In this document: in pieces, positions 5,657-8,218 of the stretch
Numbering within the stretch: position 1 is the first letter of the stretch
Layout of the letters: the number at the start of each line of letters is the position of its first letter
From: Chloroflexota bacterium
GTDB lineage: Bacteria; Chloroflexota; Limnocylindria; Limnocylindrales; CSP1-4
Direction: 5' to 3'
NCBI GenBank assembly: GCA_021786265.1
Contig: JAJYNP010000292.1
Coordinates: 1 to 8,218 of the forward strand
DNA: 8,218 nucleotides
Notes under the pieces: generated by a model
Seen by the model: only the letters and a program-made list of their open reading frames with translations
Database searches by the model: none
Told to the model about the DNA's origin: nothing
Position numbers and translations under genes: made by a program

Positions 5657-6705
5657 CCGCGAAGATGTACTACGACGCCGATGCCGACCCGTCGGCGCTC
5701 GAGGGCCAGACGGTCGCGGTCATCGGCTACGGGAGCCAGGGCCACGCCCACGCCCTCAACCTGCGCGACAGCGGCGTCAAGGTGGTCGTCGGGCTGGCCG
5801 AGGGGAGCAAGAGCTGGCCGCTGGCCGAGGCGTCCGGCCTCGAGGTCGAGACCGTCGCTGAGGCGGTCAAGGCCGCCGACGTGGTCATGATCGCGGTCCC
5901 CGACACCATCCAGAAGGCCGTCTACGACGCCGAGATCGCGCCCAACCTGCGGCCCGGCGCGCTCCTCATGTTCGCGCACGGCTTCAACATCCGGTTCGGC
6001 CGGATCCAGCCGCCGTCCACCGTGGACGTGGGCATGGTGGCGCCCAAGGGTCCCGGCCACCTGCTCCGCAGCGTGTACGAGCAGGGCGGCGGCGTGCCCG
6101 CGCTGTTCGCGGTGGAGCAGGACCCGTCCGGCACCGGCCGGGCGCGCACCCTCGCCTACGCGCGGGGCATCGGCTCCACGCGTGCGGGCGTGCTCGAGAC
6201 CACGTTCAAGGAGGAGACCGAGACCGACCTGTTCGGCGAGCAGGCGCTCCTCTGCGGCGGCGTGTCGGCCATGGTCAAGGCGGCGTTCGAGACGCTCGTC
6301 GAGGCCGGCTACCAGCCCGAGCTGGCCTACTTCGAGACGATGCACGAGCTCAAGCTGATCGTGGACCTGATGTACCGCGGTGGCCTCAACTACATGCGCT
6401 TCTCGGTCAGCGACACCGCGGAGTTCGGCGACTACGTCTCCGGCCCGCGCGTCACCGAGGGCGCGAAGTCGGCCATGAAGGACGTCCTCGCCGACATCCA
6501 GTCGGGCGCGTTCGCGACGCGCTGGATCGCGGTCCAGGAGGCGGGCGGCGGCGAGTTCGCCGAGCTCCGCGCGCGGGACCGCGACCACCAGATCGAGCAG
6601 GTCGGCGCTGACCTGCGCAGCAGGATGCCGTTCCTCAACCCCGTGGTGGTCGAGGCGGGCGCCGCCCAGGCCTCCACGAGCTCGGTAGCTGGGAAGGCGA
6701 AATGA
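5653..6705 (+). CDS. ilvC: Ketol-acid reductoisomerase, class I
   Basis: A 350-residue Mg- and NAD(P)H-dependent enzyme converting acetolactate or acetohydroxybutyrate to the dihydroxy acid. The Rossmann motif is [10 protein letters not shown] (25-34). The cofactor-phosphate loop reads GLAEGSKSW (47-55). Catalytic H109 lies in FAHGFNI and K132 in APKGPGH. The Mg ligands are D192 and E196 (TDLFGEQ), E228 and E232 (FETMHEL), and the substrate-binding Ser is S253. Length and a single C-terminal knot domain place it in the short class I. The GTG at 5653 overlaps the ilvN stop as GTGA, with GAGGAGG ten bases upstream; an ATG at 5665 (Met5) is an alternative close to where homologues begin. The last 20 residues are an Ala/Ser-rich tail. 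The gene overlaps leuA by four bases. Confidence 0.96.
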   Translation: MTAKMYYDADADPSALEGQTVAVIGYGSQGHAHALNLRDSGVKVVVGLAEGSKSWPLAEASGLEVETVAEAVKAADVVMIAVPDTIQKAVYDAEIAPNLRPGALLMFAHGFNIRFGRIQPPSTVDVGMVAPKGPGHLLRSVYEQGGGVPALFAVEQDPSGTGRARTLAYARGIGSTRAGVLETTFKEETETDLFGEQALLCGGVSAMVKAAFETLVEAGYQPELAYFETMHELKLIVDLMYRGGLNYMRFSVSDTAEFGDYVSGPRVTEGAKSAMKDVLADIQSGAFATRWIAVQEAGGGEFAELRARDRDHQIEQVGADLRSRMPFLNPVVVEAGAAQASTSSVAGKAK

Positions 6706-8218
6706 GCATGTTCGAGCCCACGCGCCCGCGGTTCGGCGGCGGCGTTGCCGCCGGGGCCGTCCGCATCTTCGACACCACGCTGCGCGACGGCGAGCAGGCG
6801 CCCGGCGCCGGCCTCACCGCCGCCGAGAAGCTCGAGGTCGCGCGCCAGCTCGCGCGGCTCAAGGTGGACGTCATCGAGGCGGGCTTCCCGTCCGCCTCGC
6901 CCGGCGACTTCGAGGCGGTCCGGCGGATCGCCCAGGAGACGCGGGGCGGGATCGCCGTGGCGGCCCTCGCCCGGTGCCGCGACGGAGACCCCCAGCGCGC
7001 GGTCGAGGCGATCAGTGTCGCCGAGCACCCGCACCTCCACCTGTTCATCGCGACCAGCGACATCCACCTGGCGCACAAGCTGCGCATGACGCGCGAGCAG
7101 GCCCTCGCCGAGGCCGTGCGCTGGGTCGGCTGGGCGCGCCAGGCGCTGGGCCGCGACGCCGAGATCGAGTTCTCGGCCGAGGACGCCTCGCGGACCGAGC
7201 TCTCCTACCTGCTCGACGTGTACGAGGCGGTCACCGAGGCCGGCGCGTCGACGCTCAACATCCCGGACACCGTCGGCTACGCGATCCCGTCCGAGTTCGG
7301 CCGGCTCGTCGGCGCCGTCCACGACCGCATCGGCGATGCCGCGACGATCAGCGTCCACTGCCACAACGACCTCGGCCTCGCCACCGCGAACACCCTCGCC
7401 GCCGTCCAGGCGGGAGCCCGTCAGGTCGAGGTGACGATCAACGGCCTCGGCGAGCGCGCCGGCAATGCGAGCCTCGAAGAGGTCGTCATGGCCCTCCGGA
7501 CACGCCCGGCCCAGTTCCCGGACCTCGTCGCCTCGGTCGCCACGGACCAGATCACCGCCGCCTCGCGCCTCGTGAGCTACCTCACCGGCTTCGCGGTCCA
7601 GCCCAACAAGGCGATCGTCGGCGCCAACGCGTTCTCCCACGAGTCGGGGATCCACCAGGACGGGATCCTCAAGAACCCGCTGACCTACGAGATCATGACC
7701 CCCCAGTCTGTGGGCCTCGCCGGCAGCACCCTCTCGATCGGCAAGCTGTCCGGGCGGCGAGGCCTTCAGGGCAAGCTCCGCGAGCTGGGCTATGAAGTCG
7801 ACGGCGACGAGCTCGACGCCGTGTACCGCGCGGCGATCCAGCTGGCCGACAGCAAGAAGGACGTCACCGACGCCGACCTGATCGCGCTCGTCGAGCAGAA
7901 GAAGGCCGACGTGCCACGCTCCATCGAGCTGCTGGGCTGGAGCATCAGCTCTTCGTCGGGCGGCCACTCTGTGGGCTCGGCGAGCCTGGTGGTGGCGGGC
8001 GAGGCGAAGGCCGGCGACGCCACGGGCAACGGGCCGGTCAACGCGCTGTTCAAGGCGGTCGATGCCGCGATCCTGCCCGTCCTGGGCTGGAACCCGGTCC
8101 TCACCGAGTACGAGATCAAGGCCGTCTCGGGCGACGGCGACGCGCAGGGCCAGGTGCTCCTCCGCGCCCGCCGCTCGTCCGACGAGGGCCACAACGCGCT
8201 CATCGTGACCGGCCACGG
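6702..8218 (+). CDS. leuA: 2-isopropylmalate synthase (3' end outside window)
   Basis: LeuA condenses acetyl-CoA with 2-ketoisovalerate, the first committed step of leucine synthesis. I translated the frame by hand from 6702: it is open without a stop or frameshift for 505 codons to the window end. The TIM-barrel domain begins with [10 protein letters not shown] (23-32). Metal ligands are D29, H219 and H221 (VHCHNDLG), and N255 in NGLGERAGN. The linker has [16 protein letters not shown] (residues 312-327). The C-terminal allosteric LeuA domain, about 375 onward, includes [16 protein letters not shown] and [11 protein letters not shown], so leucine feedback is expected. About 20-30 residues should be missing. 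The ATG at 6702 overlaps the ilvC TGA; an ATG at 6708 (Met3) has better spacing from GGGAAGG (6691-6697). This is the short bacterial form, not the longer type typical of Actinobacteria. Confidence 0.95.
   Translation, partial: MSMFEPTRPRFGGGVAAGAVRIFDTTLRDGEQAPGAGLTAAEKLEVARQLARLKVDVIEAGFPSASPGDFEAVRRIAQETRGGIAVAALARCRDGDPQRAVEAISVAEHPHLHLFIATSDIHLAHKLRMTREQALAEAVRWVGWARQALGRDAEIEFSAEDASRTELSYLLDVYEAVTEAGASTLNIPDTVGYAIPSEFGRLVGAVHDRIGDAATISVHCHNDLGLATANTLAAVQAGARQVEVTINGLGERAGNASLEEVVMALRTRPAQFPDLVASVATDQITAASRLVSYLTGFAVQPNKAIVGANAFSHESGIHQDGILKNPLTYEIMTPQSVGLAGSTLSIGKLSGRRGLQGKLRELGYEVDGDELDAVYRAAIQLADSKKDVTDADLIALVEQKKADVPRSIELLGWSISSSSGGHSVGSASLVVAGEAKAGDATGNGPVNALFKAVDAAILPVLGWNPVLTEYEIKAVSGDGDAQGQVLLRARRSSDEGHNALIVTGH

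Noticed and set aside
6432..8216. Long minus-strand open frame opposite ilvC and leuA
   Set aside because: Same shadow effect; the plus strand encodes a complete ilvC end and an uninterrupted leuA.
1..8218. CRISPR arrays, rRNA, toxin-antitoxin or defence genes
   Set aside because: No regularly spaced repeats other than the 15-bp tandem and IS end repeats, and no such gene families were recognised.

Overview
The window is very GC-rich DNA whose genes show strong G/C preference at third codon positions. It holds two blocks. On the left is a complete IS21-family insertion sequence (about 3..2599) with both of its genes on the minus strand. On the right, on the plus strand, is the start of a branched-chain amino-acid operon, ilvB-ilvN-ilvC-leuA, with leuA cut by the window end. 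The operon order and the short-type LeuA (about 505 residues visible, perhaps 20-30 missing) fit Chloroflexota-like bacteria better than typical Actinobacteria, whose LeuA is usually near 600 residues or more. This taxonomic call is inference only.

Layout. Bases 1-2 are flanking DNA. The IS element has imperfect terminal inverted repeats starting TGTCGC, extra internal copies of GGGACCA/TGGTCCC near both ends, and a perfect 12-bp-arm hairpin in its istA-proximal end. istA (DDE transposase, GTG start at 2451) and istB (AAA+ helper ATPase) overlap by ATGA and both look intact. Bases 2600-2825 hold no credible gene. A 15-bp tandem repeat (2794-2830) runs into a plausible sigma-70-type promoter (2826-2855). 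The following 350 bases form a probable transcribed leader ending in a strong intrinsic terminator (3137-3164) before ilvB. The leader contains an open frame rich in Val and Leu codons, which suggests transcription attenuation of the operon; this is the most interesting unproven signal here.

How the genes work together. IlvB and IlvN form acetohydroxyacid synthase, the first common step of Val/Ile/Leu synthesis, with IlvN as the feedback subunit. IlvC reduces and isomerises the product. LeuA draws 2-ketoisovalerate off towards leucine. The three gene junctions inside the operon are all 4-base stop/start overlaps, so translation is probably coupled. The IS element sits upstream of the operon promoter and is transcribed away from it, so the operon itself is not interrupted.
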